Shown here one piece after another: positions 37,338 through 46,260 of a stretch of DNA of 64,000 nt (its first letter is position 1; each line of letters opens with the position of its first letter). Made by a program: the position numbers and the translations under genes. Source of the DNA: Streptomyces sp. NBC_01276. Lineage in GTDB: Bacteria; Actinomycetota; Actinomycetes; Streptomycetales; Streptomycetaceae. A model generated the notes under the pieces. The model saw nothing but the letters and a program-made list of their open reading frames with translations, ran no database searches and was not told the DNA's origin. The stretch lies in contig NZ_CP108442.1 in assembly GCF_041435355.1 (NCBI RefSeq), positions 7,128,501-7,192,500 on the forward strand, written 5' to 3'.

Positions 37338-38518
37338 GAACCCACGCTCTCTGGATGGTCTGCCGGCCCGGACCGGGCGCGGAAGGAGGTGACGGCCGGG
37401 GACCGGCGCAGGGCCTTGGACACCGCGACCAGGTCCGGGGCCTGGGCCTGGCCCGCCGCGGCCGCCTCCTCGGCTTCGGCACCGCCGCTCATGCGGCGCA
37501 GCGCCGCGACCACGGCGACCGCGTCGGCGGTGGCCGCGGCCTGGGCCGGGGCCTCCCTGCGGGCCAGTGCCTCGGCGAGGGCCCGCTCCCGGACCTCGGG
37601 TTCCATGTACGGCTGGAGGCGCAGCAGTCCGTCGCTGATCTGGGTCCTGCGCTGGACGAGGCGCCGGCTGATGGGGGAGCGCCGCGGCAGCCTCAGCGAA
37701 CCGGTGTCGAGCGGCTCCAGTTCCTTCACGAACGGCACCAGGCAGCGGAAGTGGTAGTAGTCGGTCCCTATCCGCTGCAGGGCCTCGCCCGCGTGGGGCA
37801 GGATGAAGCCCACCGCGATGAACAGCGCGCACACGGCGGCGATGGGCGGGGCGACGTAGGTGCTGAGCCAGTCCAGGTCGTTGCCGCTCCAGCGGGCGAA
37901 CACCGCGATCAGCTTCACCGTGTCGTAGCAGAGGTTCAGGATGAAGCCGATGACGAGGAGCACCAGGCCCGCGCGCAGCCAGCCCGAGACCTGGCGCAGC
38001 CAGGACCAGGTGACCACCGAGGTGATCGCGCAGGCGATGGTGTGGGCGCCCAGGTAGAGCAGGATGTGCTCGCGCATCCAGGGGGTGTTGGCGTAGTACG
38101 TGTCCAGATCGCGCAGACGCTCCACCGGTACGTCGGCGAACGCGAAGGTGATCCACAGACCGGCGACGACGGCCGAGTAGACGATGCCGATCGTCCAGCT
38201 GGTGCGCCGCACGCGCCGCGGATCGCCGCCCCGCCAGTGGATGATCATCACCAGGCAGGAGGCGCAGAACAGCGTGAGCAGCGTGTACAGGATGGGCGCC
38301 GCGATGTTCGGGACGCCCGTCCCGCGGTTCATCGCCCCCAGCGTCTTGGGACGGCCGCAGTAGAAGACGGCGGAGGCCAGCAGCAGCAGGCCGCCCACGG
38401 AACGCACGTTGGGATCGATGCGCCAGAACCTCATCATCACGGGCAGCCGGATCGCGAACGCCAGGGTGAGGATCGCGGCCGGGATGAGGTAGGGGATGTA
38501 GTACTTGTCGGAGTTCAC
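37334..38518 (-). CDS. Seven-helix membrane protein (MAB_1171c-like putative transporter)
   Basis: 394 residues. The first about 260 contain seven hydrophobic helices (YLIPAAILTLAFAIRLP, ILYTLLTLFCASCLVMII, TIGIVYSAVVAGLWITFAF and others). A cytoplasmic domain of about 130 residues includes RRTQISDGLLRLQPYM and an Ala/Glu-rich tail. I recall this plan under the name MAB_1171c family putative transporter, a label not backed by a known substrate. The GTG at 38518 follows the protease stop by two bases, so translation is coupled. Co-occurrence with an ImmA/IrrE protein and HTH suggests a receptor-like signalling role as much as transport. Confidence 0.7.
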   Translation of the reverse strand: MNSDKYYIPYLIPAAILTLAFAIRLPVMMRFWRIDPNVRSVGGLLLLASAVFYCGRPKTLGAMNRGTGVPNIAAPILYTLLTLFCASCLVMIIHWRGGDPRRVRRTSWTIGIVYSAVVAGLWITFAFADVPVERLRDLDTYYANTPWMREHILLYLGAHTIACAITSVVTWSWLRQVSGWLRAGLVLLVIGFILNLCYDTVKLIAVFARWSGNDLDWLSTYVAPPIAAVCALFIAVGFILPHAGEALQRIGTDYYHFRCLVPFVKELEPLDTGSLRLPRRSPISRRLVQRRTQISDGLLRLQPYMEPEVRERALAEALARREAPAQAAATADAVAVVAALRRMSGGAEAEEAAAAGQAQAPDLVAVSKALRRSPAVTSFRARSGPADHPESVGS

Positions 38519-38520
38519 CG

Positions 38521-39069
38521 TCAACCGATCGGTCCGCGGTAGCCGAGCGCGTTGCCGATGCGCCCGGCGACGTCGTTCCTGCGCACCGCGCCGGGGGCGT
38601 CGCCGCCCACCAGCCAGGGCCGGCACCGGTCGCCGAGCATCAGGCCGAAGCTCTCCGCCTCGATCTCCTGGACGTCCTCGTAGTGGGAGCGCGCCGCGAC
38701 GCTGGCGTACGTCAGGTCCGAGGCGTCCGGCAGGGAGCGGGCGGCGGCGGCCGCCCCGCGTCCGTGCTCGGTGCAGTGCCCGGCCTTCATGTGCCACAGC
38801 TCGTGTCCGAGGATGACCAGCTGGTGGTCGGGGGTCGTGTACTTCTCCACCACGACGATGTCGTACTCCTCCATGTTCAGCCACAGTCCCGAGGTGGTCA
38901 GTTCGGTGGGGAAGCGCTCGAAGCGCAGCACGATCGGGCGGCCGCCCCGGCTGCGGCTCATGGCGTCGCAGAGGGCGCGGAAGAGCGTCTGGGGCTCGAC
39001 CGGCGCCTCCAGGTCGAGCGACGAGGTGAGCGCGGTGCAGAGCTTGCGCATGGAGCGAGAGACGTTCAC
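38521..39069 (-). CDS. ImmA/IrrE-type zinc metalloprotease domain protein
   Basis: 182 residues. ILGHELWHMKAGHC (about residues 86-99) has the HExxH zinc site (HELWH), and EIEAESFGLML lower down can supply the third ligand Glu, as in ImmA/IrrE. Family members cleave or de-repress a partner XRE regulator in response to stress. The partner here would be the upstream HTH protein, whose stop codon overlaps this GTG start (GTGA, 4 bases). GAGGAGG precedes the start. It is a cytoplasmic protein with no membrane segment. Confidence 0.8.
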   Translation of the reverse strand: MNVSRSMRKLCTALTSSLDLEAPVEPQTLFRALCDAMSRSRGGRPIVLRFERFPTELTTSGLWLNMEEYDIVVVEKYTTPDHQLVILGHELWHMKAGHCTEHGRGAAAAARSLPDASDLTYASVAARSHYEDVQEIEAESFGLMLGDRCRPWLVGGDAPGAVRRNDVAGRIGNALGYRGPIG

Positions 39070-39665
39070 CGGACCTCCTCGGCGGACAGCATCGAGGTGA
39101 TCATGCCAAGGAGCAGTGTCTCCTGTGTACGGCTGAGTGTTCTGCCCCGGGTGGATATGGAGACCAGACCGTAGTGGTCCGTGAGTTCGGCCAGCAGATC
39201 GCCCGGTCCGTTGTCGAGGGACCGCACCGCGGGCTGGAGGGCCCTGTCCAGGGCCTGGGCCGGGGTGTCCGTCAGGAAGGCGGGTTCGTGGCCGAAGAAG
39301 GCCGCGAACTCCTCGCAGTGCCGCTGTTGCGGCAGGGGCCCGCCCGACACCAGGCGGTCGACCCGCTCCGGGGGCGCGCCGATGGCCGCCGCGATGTCCG
39401 CGACGGAGTAGGGGCGGCCGTTGGTGTCCCGGGAGGTGGCGTACAGGAAGGCCGCGCGCCGGTGGACCGTTTCCCCGGCCTCCTCGGGCGTGGGATCCGC
39501 GAATTCCTCGCCCCGCAGCAGCGCGGCCGTCACCTCGGCGGGTACGCCGGTGCGTGCCGCGAGGGCCTCCGCGTCCAGGATCTCGTCGAGGTCCAGTTGC
39601 CTCTCCTTGGCGAGCGCCCGTATGCGGGCGAGCGTCGTGGCGAGGGACAGGACAGACTCCGCCAT
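39066..39665 (-). CDS. XRE-type regulator, first gene of the protease/membrane operon
   Basis: 199 residues. After a short N-terminal helix region (LATTLARIRALAKERQLDLD), the stretch GRPYSVADIAAAIGAPPERVDRLVSGG is a helix-turn-helix. Next comes CEEFAAFFGHEPAFLTDTPA, the Fxx-type tail typical of XRE regulators that pair with ImmA/IrrE proteases. The C-terminal 70 residues are helical and may be the protease target or dimer domain. A repressor that is inactivated by the next gene product is the simplest model. The 422-base upstream gap should contain its promoter. Confidence 0.7.
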   Translation of the reverse strand: MAESVLSLATTLARIRALAKERQLDLDEILDAEALAARTGVPAEVTAALLRGEEFADPTPEEAGETVHRRAAFLYATSRDTNGRPYSVADIAAAIGAPPERVDRLVSGGPLPQQRHCEEFAAFFGHEPAFLTDTPAQALDRALQPAVRSLDNGPGDLLAELTDHYGLVSISTRGRTLSRTQETLLLGMITSMLSAEEVR

Positions 39666-40087
39666 CTGTCTGTGCTCCCATACGTCCGAAGGGCAGATCC
39701 GTCTGCACTCGTGGAGGGACGCCCCGTCCCCCCGGTCACAAGATCCTCAGCGCCGGACTGGTCGTCGTCGTGTCGTCGCACGGAGGACGGCCGGACCGGT
39801 GGTGGGGATGGACAGCAAGATACAGCCAGTGAGCGGGACTGTGGCGGGAAAGGGAGCGTGCTTCGCGGTCCGACGCGGCGACCCGCCTCCCGTCCGTCCG
39901 GACGGTAAGGAGTACAGCGGTCGGACGGTCCATACGCGCAGGTCCGGGATCTCCGGGCGGGCGGGGGCGGCGGCCGGGAGGCCCGTCGCGGAACCGCCGC
40001 AGGCCCGCCGTGTGCCCTTCGTGGAGCCTTCGCCCGGACGAGGGCCCCCGGGGCCGGAAAAGCGCCGCGGCCACGTACCATGGCGGC
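39666..40087. other. Divergent intergenic region
   Basis: 422 bases with no supported gene. It must contain leftward and rightward promoters. A perfect 12-base palindrome CCGTCCGGACGG lies at 39894-39905, with related CGGACGGT words nearby (39934-39941), possible sites for the XRE protein. Confidence 0.4.
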
Positions 40088-40588
40088 ATGTCCTTCCTCC
40101 GCCGCCACCGTGCCGCCACTCCCGCCGGCCCGGACTTCGACGTCCTGGCCATGGACCCGGGGGACTGGCCGGGCAACCTCGGGGCCGGGCTGCTGCCCGC
40201 TCCCGACGGCAGCTGCCAGGGCGTCTTCCTGCGCTACGACCTGTTCGGCGGCCGCGGCCCCGCGATGATCATCGGCAACCTCCCCGAGGGATCCCCGGCC
40301 CGGGACCTCGCCGAGGGCCAGGTCCCCTTCGAGGTGGCCCAGCTCCTCGCCGCTCTGGAGAACGACGAGGAAGTCGAGGTCACCGGCTCCGAGGACTGCC
40401 CCGTCATGCAGGGTGACAACCTCCTCATCGTCCGGAAGGTCAAGCTCTCCGAGAGCCGGATCTCCTGCGTCCAGTTCGACCGCAGCGACAACGTCCTCGT
40501 GACCATCGCCAGCTGGGACCGCCCCATCACCGACGACCTCTACGCGCTGCTCAAGCCGCTGCCCGCGGAGCTCTTCCAGCAGGGCTGA
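40088..40588 (+). CDS. Hypothetical protein, conserved-looking
   Basis: 166 residues, soluble and acidic. It begins MSFLRRHRAATPAGPDFDVL and has LPEGSPARDLAEGQVPFEVAQLLAALENDEEVEVTG. I see no membrane segment, signal or catalytic motif and do not recognise the family. Normal codon bias and a complete frame after the divergent gap support a real gene. The Shine-Dalgarno is weak (GGCGGC). Confidence 0.65.
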   Translation: MSFLRRHRAATPAGPDFDVLAMDPGDWPGNLGAGLLPAPDGSCQGVFLRYDLFGGRGPAMIIGNLPEGSPARDLAEGQVPFEVAQLLAALENDEEVEVTGSEDCPVMQGDNLLIVRKVKLSESRISCVQFDRSDNVLVTIASWDRPITDDLYALLKPLPAELFQQG

Positions 40589-40604
40589 ACGGTCCCCTCC
40601 GTGA

Positions 40605-40632
40605 CGGGGCGGGCCCTCCCGGGCCGGCCCCG
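40605..40632. terminator. Bidirectional hairpin between convergent genes
   Basis: CGGGGCGGGCC and GGCCGGCCCCG pair around CTCCCG with one internal G-G mismatch. It lies between stops at 40588 and 40660. Confidence 0.5.
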
Positions 40633-40659
40633 CCGGTGCCTGCGGCTCCGCCGCTCCGG

Positions 40660-42453
40660 TCAGGCGTCCGCGATGTCGTTCGCCGCCACGTAGCCGAAGG
40701 TCATCGCCGGCCCGATCGTCGATCCGGCCCCCGCGTAGCTGTGGCCCATCACCGCCGCGCTCGCGTTGCCCGCCGCCCACAGGCCCCGGATCACGGAGCC
40801 GTCCGGCCGCAGGGCGCGGGCGCGGGCGTCCGTGACGATCCCGCCCTTCGTGCCCAGGTCCCCCGGCACGATCTTGAAGGCGTAGAACGGCGGTACCCAG
40901 ACCGGGGCCAGACACGAGTTCGGCTGCACGGCCGGATCCGTGTAGTAGTGGTCGTACGCCGTGTCGCCCCGGTGCTGGTCGGGGTCGGTGCCGTTCCACG
41001 CCTGGGCGTTGAAGCGGTTCAGCGTCGCCCGCAGCGCGGCCGCCGGCACCCCGATCTGGCCCGCCAGGGCGTCCCAGGTCCAGGCCTTCTTCGCCGCGCC
41101 CGCCTCGTACCAGGAGTCGGGGAAGGGGAGCGTCGGCAGGATGTCCTTGAACAGGTACCGGTTGCGGTAGTTCTGGTCCACGATCAGCCACGCCGGTATG
41201 TGGGAACCCGCCCCCGCCCGGTCCTTCTCGTACATCACGTGCACCACGTCACTGTACGGAGCGGCCTCGTTCACGAAGCGCGCCCCCGCCCGGTTCACGA
41301 TCAGACCGCCCGGCAGGGTCCGCTCCGCCAGGCAGAAGTAGGGCTCCCCGGGCAGCGGGATCGACGGCCCCCACCAGGCGTCCTCCATCAAGGCCAGCGC
41401 GGCGCCCGCCCGTTGCCCGGCCCGGATCCCGTCGCCCGTGTTCTCCTTCGCGCCCACCGACCACTCGGTGCCGATCGGCTGCTGCTGGTACTGCGCCCGC
41501 ATCTGCGCGTTGTGCTCGAAGCCGCCGGAGCCGACGATCACCCCCTTGCGCGCCCGTACGACGCCCCGTACGCCCTCCTTCTCCACCACGACGCCGGTCA
41601 CGGCACCGTCCGGCCCCTCCTGCACCAGGTCGACCAGCGGGCTGTTCAGCCACACCGGCACCCCCGCCCGCAGCAGTCCGGCCCGCAACCCGGCCGCCAG
41701 GGCCTGCCCCATGGTCAGCGGCTTCTCCCCGAGCAGCGCGGCCTTGGTGCCGCGCGCCAGGCACTCCGTGGACACCGCGAGCCCCTTCGCGCTGACCGCG
41801 GCGAGGTTCAGCCACTTGTAGTCCTGGCTGAAGACCACCATCCCGGCGGGCACCGGCATGTACGCCGGGTTGAGGTGCGCCAGCTCCGCCCCCAGGACGT
41901 TCCCGTCGATCTGGTCCGGCTCGACGGACCGGCCGCCCGGCAGCCCGCCCGGCAGGTTCGGGTAGTAGTCGCTGTAGCCGTCCATGAAGCGGAACCTCAG
42001 CGGGCTGTTCGCCATCACGAAGTCCAGCATCCGGGGCCCGTTCGCCAGGAACGCCGCCTGGCGGTCGGCCGGTACGTCGGGGCCGACGACGGCCGAGAGG
42101 TACGTCGCCGCCTTCTGAGGGGTGTCCGGGACCCCGGCGCCCAGGATCACCGAGTTGTTGGGCAGCCAGATCCCGGCACCGGACCGGGCGGCCGACCCGC
42201 CGAAGGTGGGGGCCTTCTCCACCACCAGGACGCTCAGCCCGCGCCGGGCGGCGGTGAGCGCGGCGGTCATCCCGGAGGCCCCGGACCCGACCACGACGAC
42301 GTCGTACTCGCCGAGCGGCGGCCCGTCGGCCGCCCGCGCGACGGCGGACGGGAGCACGGTGGCGGCGAGCACCCCGGCGCCGGTCCCGGCCAGGACGGTA
42401 CGCCTGGAGGGGAGGGCGGCGGCGGGGGAGGTGCGTGAAGCGCTTGCGGACAT
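40660..42453 (-). CDS. kstD: TAT-exported 3-ketosteroid Delta1-dehydrogenase-like flavoprotein
   Basis: 597 residues. The N-terminus LPSRRTVLAGTGAGVLAATVL is a twin-arginine signal, with cleavage near AVARAA. The FAD domain has YDVVVVGSGASGMTAALTAA..VVEKAPTFGGSAARSGAGIWLPNN. The C-terminus has PPFYAFKIVPGDLGTKGG and LWAAGNASAAVMGHSYAGAG with TIGPAMTFGYVAANDIA, close to KstD, which introduces the C1-C2 double bond of 3-ketosteroids. KstD enzymes are usually cytoplasmic, so export would be unusual; other FAD_binding_2 reductases remain possible. GGAG precedes the ATG. Operator-like sites upstream match those of the fadD19/echA19-like pair. Confidence 0.8.
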   Translation of the reverse strand: MSASASRTSPAAALPSRRTVLAGTGAGVLAATVLPSAVARAADGPPLGEYDVVVVGSGASGMTAALTAARRGLSVLVVEKAPTFGGSAARSGAGIWLPNNSVILGAGVPDTPQKAATYLSAVVGPDVPADRQAAFLANGPRMLDFVMANSPLRFRFMDGYSDYYPNLPGGLPGGRSVEPDQIDGNVLGAELAHLNPAYMPVPAGMVVFSQDYKWLNLAAVSAKGLAVSTECLARGTKAALLGEKPLTMGQALAAGLRAGLLRAGVPVWLNSPLVDLVQEGPDGAVTGVVVEKEGVRGVVRARKGVIVGSGGFEHNAQMRAQYQQQPIGTEWSVGAKENTGDGIRAGQRAGAALALMEDAWWGPSIPLPGEPYFCLAERTLPGGLIVNRAGARFVNEAAPYSDVVHVMYEKDRAGAGSHIPAWLIVDQNYRNRYLFKDILPTLPFPDSWYEAGAAKKAWTWDALAGQIGVPAAALRATLNRFNAQAWNGTDPDQHRGDTAYDHYYTDPAVQPNSCLAPVWVPPFYAFKIVPGDLGTKGGIVTDARARALRPDGSVIRGLWAAGNASAAVMGHSYAGAGSTIGPAMTFGYVAANDIADA

Positions 42454-42497
42454 GGGCGGGCTCCGGCGGGAGGGAGGGGAAGGGTGGCTCCAGCATG

Positions 42498-42522
42498 TCT
42501 GATGCTGAGTCAGAAACCTGTT
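42498..42522. promoter_or_regulatory. Shared operator motif upstream of kstD-like gene
   Basis: TCTGATGCTGAGTCAGA (42498-42514) has 5-base palindromic arms. It is followed at 42515-42522 by AACCTGTT, the exact core of the KstR-like box at 27.19 kb, though the outer T and A of the full box are absent here. The site lies 45-69 bases before the gene start. Confidence 0.6.
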
Positions 42523-42539
42523 CGGGGGATCATGGGATG

Positions 42540-43133
42540 TCAAGGCATCCGGCGCCGCCGCGTCCAGTACCCGACCGTGGCGACGCCGAGCAGCGGGCCC
42601 CACAGCACCAGCGGCGCGTAGCAGGCGTAGAACCACACGGCGGCGAAACCCCCCGCCCGGCCGGGGAAGTCGTCGGGCAGCGGCTCGCCCGTGACGGTGG
42701 TCCCGGCCACCTGGCTCCACGCGACGAAGCCCCACAGGACGGTCAGCGCGAGGGCGCCGAGGGCGGCGGGGATCCCGGCGGCCGCCACCGGTATCCGCCG
42801 CCCGCCCAGGACCGGCAGCCGGCGCGGGACCCGCTCGCCCCACGCGGCGACCAGCCCGACCGCGGTGAAGGCCAGCAGCTCGGTGAAGACCGTCAGGGCG
42901 ACCAGGTACACCCGCATCGGGATCCACCCGGGCAGGTTGTCCCGGGCCCCCTCGGGATCGTCGGCGAAGAGCAGGCCGAGCCGCCAGATCCCGGACGGCA
43001 GCACGGTGAACGGGACCGCGTACGCGGCGGCCCGGGCCCACCGCGCGACCCCGGGCACCGGGGCGTGTGCGGTCCTCCAGGCGGCGCGCAGGCGCCCGCC
43101 CGACGGCGGGGCGTCGATCATCTGTACGGGCAC
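42540..43133 (-). CDS. Hypothetical four-helix membrane protein
   Basis: 197 residues with four clear hydrophobic helices (AAAYAVPFTVLPSGIWRLGL, RVYLVALTVFTELLAFTAVG, IPAALGALALTVLWGFVAW, FYACYAPLVLWGPLLGVAT). Short Arg-rich ends place the tails in the cytoplasm. I cannot assign a function. The GTG at 43133 has GGAGGACACC upstream and is preferred over ATG 43121. Its stop is 25 bases from the shared kstD operator, so it is separate from kstD transcription. Confidence 0.65.
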   Translation of the reverse strand: MPVQMIDAPPSGGRLRAAWRTAHAPVPGVARWARAAAYAVPFTVLPSGIWRLGLLFADDPEGARDNLPGWIPMRVYLVALTVFTELLAFTAVGLVAAWGERVPRRLPVLGGRRIPVAAAGIPAALGALALTVLWGFVAWSQVAGTTVTGEPLPDDFPGRAGGFAAVWFYACYAPLVLWGPLLGVATVGYWTRRRRMP

Positions 43134-43281
43134 GGTGTCCTCCGGGGTGGCCGGCGTCCGGCGTCTTCAGGGGTGCCCTCCGAAGATCGCAGCCGCCCCC
43201 GGGCCCGTGGATCCCCCGCCGGAGCGATCCGCCTCGCCCGCGCGGGGGAAGGCGGATCCGCCGCGCGGCGTACGCACACGA

Positions 43282-43318
43282 GCGAAGTCCCGTGGCGGTG
43301 GGAGCCACGGGACTTCGC
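43282..43318. terminator. Strong hairpin after APH-fold gene
   Basis: GCGAAGTCCCGTGGC pairs perfectly with GCCACGGGACTTCGC over 15 bases across a 7-base loop. It lies 16 bases past the minus-strand stop at 43334. Confidence 0.85.
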
Positions 43319-43333
43319 GTCATGGGGGCGGGA

Positions 43334-44464
43334 TCAGCGCGTGCCGACCGCGGCCCTGACCGCTCTGCGCGCCATCCCGGCGTCGTCGTGCAGGCGGCGC
43401 AGCAGCAGGCGCTGCTCCTCCCCGGAGGACAGGGCCCCCGCGGGCAGCGGCTGCGTCGGTGCGGCGGCCGTCATCGACCGCTGCACCGCCGTCTCGGTCA
43501 TCCGGATCTCCCGGGTCAGCACCAGCATCAGGTTGACCAGGAAGGCGTCCCGGAAGGCGGGACCGGCCGACTGGGCGAGCCGGCTGATCTGGCCGCGCGC
43601 CGCCGGGGCGTCGCCCAGCACCGCCCACAGCGTGGCCAGGTCGTAGCCGGGCAGGTACCAGCCCGCGTGCTCCCAGTCCAGGAGCACCGGACCCGCCGGG
43701 GAGAGCAGCAGGTTCGACAGCAGCGCGTCACCGTGGTTGAACTGCCAGGGGATCCCCGCCGGCCGCAGGCCGTGCAGCAGCTTCTGCAGGTCGCCGAAGT
43801 CCCGGTCGGGCAGCAGCCCGAGCTGGTGGTCCCGGCTGATCCGCCGCGCGTAGTCCACCGGGTGTCCGAACAGGTCGGTCGGCGGCCGCCACTGGTTCAC
43901 CCGGCACACCGCTCCGAGGGCGGCCCGCAGGTCCGTCCGGGGCGGGGCCTCCACCGGGTGCCGCTGGAGCGCCGCGACCCGGCCCGCCATGCGCTCCACG
44001 ATCAGTACGCAGTTCTCCGGATCGGCGGCGATCAGCCGGGGCACGCGTACCGGCGGACGGTGCCGGACGAAGGTCCGGTACGCAGCTATTTCGTGCCGGT
44101 ACCGCTCGCGCCACTCGGGCGAATGGTCCAGTAAGACCTTCGCGACGGCGGTCATCCGCCCGGTCGTTCCCACCAGCAGGACCGACCGGCCGCTCCGCCG
44201 CAGGACCTGTACCGGAGCGAACTCCGGACAGATCCGCTGCACCGAGGCGAGCGCGGTGCGCAACTGTGCTCCCTGCGGCCCCGACAGGTCGATTCTTCCG
44301 CTGAGCGGCTGCGATCCGGTACCCGGCATCCGCCGCGCCCGTACGGCGCCGGCGCCCTGCGCCGGGGCCGGCGCGCGGCCGGGTTCGAGGTACGGGCCGC
44401 CCCCCGCCTGGAGGGTGCGGTGCGGACGGACCGGGGCGGACACGGAGGACGTTGCTGCGTACAT
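43334..44464 (-). CDS. APH-fold phosphotransferase
   Basis: 376 residues. [14 protein letters not shown] holds the ATP-binding lysine and [10 protein letters not shown] the hinge. [14 protein letters not shown] is the Brenner catalytic loop (HxDxxxxN type, with Asp and Asn) and [17 protein letters not shown] the metal-binding Asp. The C-terminus is a helical lid. This fold phosphorylates aminoglycosides, choline or other small molecules. No resistance context is seen and the extra 60-residue basic N-terminus is unlike APH enzymes, so a housekeeping or developmental role is more likely. It is divergent from an NsdA-like regulator. Confidence 0.75.
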   Translation of the reverse strand: MYAATSSVSAPVRPHRTLQAGGGPYLEPGRAPAPAQGAGAVRARRMPGTGSQPLSGRIDLSGPQGAQLRTALASVQRICPEFAPVQVLRRSGRSVLLVGTTGRMTAVAKVLLDHSPEWRERYRHEIAAYRTFVRHRPPVRVPRLIAADPENCVLIVERMAGRVAALQRHPVEAPPRTDLRAALGAVCRVNQWRPPTDLFGHPVDYARRISRDHQLGLLPDRDFGDLQKLLHGLRPAGIPWQFNHGDALLSNLLLSPAGPVLLDWEHAGWYLPGYDLATLWAVLGDAPAARGQISRLAQSAGPAFRDAFLVNLMLVLTREIRMTETAVQRSMTAAAPTQPLPAGALSSGEEQRLLLRRLHDDAGMARRAVRAAVGTR

Positions 44465-44593
44465 GGCGTTTACGGTTCCCTTCGTGCGCCGACGAGTTGC
44501 GTACGCCGCCCCGCCGGATCCCGTACTTCACCCTGGGGAGTTCCGCCGGTGAACCGGGTCGGGGAGGCGCATTCCTACCTGACACCCGGCGGT

Positions 44594-44637
44594 CCCTGGC
44601 GAACCACTGGGCGTGCCCTGGCGAACCCTGGCGAATA
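44594..44637. repeat. Three CCCTGGCGAA iterons in the divergent promoter
   Basis: CCCTGGCGAACC occurs at 44594-44605 and 44616-44627. CCCTGGCGAATA occurs at 44626-44637. The starts are 22 and 10 bases apart, about one or two helical turns. On the other strand the unit reads GGTTCGCCAGGG, reminiscent of PhoP direct-repeat units (GTTCACC core) with one change. Confidence 0.65.
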
Positions 44638-44650
44638 GTCCACGGGGATC

Positions 44651-44669
44651 TGACAGGGGGTTACTGTCA
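44651..44669. promoter_or_regulatory. Operator candidate before NsdA-like gene
   Basis: TGACAG-7-CTGTCA is a perfect interrupted palindrome centred 37 bases before the GTG start of the regulator gene. It could serve as an autoregulatory site. Confidence 0.5.
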
Positions 44670-44696
44670 ACTCAGCCGAGAACCTGGGGGCTTGAC

Positions 44697-46193
44697 GTGA
44701 GCAAGGGTCCAAACACCCGTCTGAACGACCTGTTCGGCCTGGCCGGCTGGTCCAAGGGCGAACTGGCGAGGATGGTCAACCGGCAGGCGGCGGCCATGGG
44801 TCACCACCAACTGGCCACCGACACCTCGCGGGTGCGGCGCTGGATCGACATGGGGGAGACCCCGCGCGAACCGGTGCCCACGGTACTGGCAGCACTGTTC
44901 ACCGAGCGGCTCGGTCGTGTCGTGACCATCGAGGACCTCGGGTTCGTACGGCAGAGGCGCACCACCAAACGGCAGCCGGACGGGGCGAAGGACAACCCCG
45001 ACGGAGTGCCCTGGGCGCCCGAACGCACAGCCGCGGTCCTCACCGAATTCACGGGAATGGACCTCATGCTCAACCGTCGCGGCCTGATGGGCGCGGGAGC
45101 CGCGCTCACCGCCGGCTCAGCCCTCAGCAACGCCATGTACGACTGGCTCCACTCCGACCCCGCCGCGGCCAAGAACGCGCAGCGCTTCGGCGACGCGCAC
45201 CAGGCCGACCCGGCGGGCTACGACCGCTACGAGGCCGCCCCCATCGGCTCCCAGGAGATCGAGGCCCTGGAGCGCTCCGTGGAGGTCTTCCGCGCCTGGG
45301 ACGCCTCCCGGGGCGGCGGCCTGCAGCGCAAGGCCGTCGTGGGCCAGCTGAACGAGGTGGGCGGCATGCTCGCCTACCACCACCCCGACCACCTCCAGCG
45401 CAGGCTGTGGGGGGTGGCGGCCAACCTCGCGGTGCTGGCGGGCTGGATGTCGCACGACGTCGGCCTCGAACCCACCGCGCAGAAGTACTTCGTCATCGCC
45501 GCGCACGCGGCCCGCGAGGGCGGCGACCGCCCGCGCGCCGGAGAGGCGCTCTCGCGGGCGGCCCGGCAGATGGTCCACCTCGGCAAGCCGAACGAGGCCC
45601 TGGACCTGATGAAGCTGGCCCAGTCGGGCTCCGGCGAGCAGACCCTCCCGCGCACCCGCGCCATGCTGCACACCATCGAGGCCTGGGCACAGGCCGCCAT
45701 GGGCAAGGGCCAGGCCATGCGCCGCACCCTGGGCGAGGCCGAGGAACTCTTCGTGTCCGACAAGGGCGACGTACCGCCGCCCTCGTGGATGCAGCACTTC
45801 GACGAGGCGGACCTGCACGGGATGCAGGCCCTGGCGTACCGGACGCTCGCCGACCACGACGCCACGGCGGCGCCGGTGGCGGCGCGCCACGCGCGGGAGG
45901 CACTGCGGCTGCGCGGCGACGGCTACCAGCGCTCCCAGACCTTCGACTACATCTCCATGGCCTCGGCCTGCTTCATCGCCGACGAACCGGAACAGGCCGA
46001 CCGCTACGCCCGGCTGGCCCTGGTCTCCATGAGCGAGACCAGCTCGCACCGCACCTGGGACCGGCTGCGCGAGATGTACCGGCTGACCGGCCAGTACGCC
46101 GGCTACGCCCGTATCGAGGACCTGCGCGAGGAGATCAAGCTGGCCCTGCCGGACGCACCCGCGCCGAGGGTCGCCCGTGGGACGGAGGCGTAG
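44697..46193 (+). CDS. NsdA-like TPR developmental regulator
   Basis: 498 residues. The N-terminal 75 (WSKGELARMVNRQAAAM..DTSRVRRWIDMGETPREPVP) closely resemble the atypical helix-turn-helix region of NsdA, a negative regulator of Streptomyces differentiation and antibiotic production. A hydrophobic GLMGAGAALTAGSALSNAMY at about residues 128-147 looks like the TAT-like segment often seen in this group. Residues 170-480 form TPR-like helices (AQKYFVIAAHAAREGGDRPR and the repeats following). The GTG start has TGGGGG upstream; an in-frame upstream extension lacks features. It is divergent from the APH-fold gene. Confidence 0.75.
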   Translation: MSKGPNTRLNDLFGLAGWSKGELARMVNRQAAAMGHHQLATDTSRVRRWIDMGETPREPVPTVLAALFTERLGRVVTIEDLGFVRQRRTTKRQPDGAKDNPDGVPWAPERTAAVLTEFTGMDLMLNRRGLMGAGAALTAGSALSNAMYDWLHSDPAAAKNAQRFGDAHQADPAGYDRYEAAPIGSQEIEALERSVEVFRAWDASRGGGLQRKAVVGQLNEVGGMLAYHHPDHLQRRLWGVAANLAVLAGWMSHDVGLEPTAQKYFVIAAHAAREGGDRPRAGEALSRAARQMVHLGKPNEALDLMKLAQSGSGEQTLPRTRAMLHTIEAWAQAAMGKGQAMRRTLGEAEELFVSDKGDVPPPSWMQHFDEADLHGMQALAYRTLADHDATAAPVAARHAREALRLRGDGYQRSQTFDYISMASACFIADEPEQADRYARLALVSMSETSSHRTWDRLREMYRLTGQYAGYARIEDLREEIKLALPDAPAPRVARGTEA

Positions 46194-46260
46194 AGGGGGA
46201 GGGGTGCCACGGAACGCATGCGGAAGGGAACGGACGCGGAACCGGAGGGGAACGACGAAG

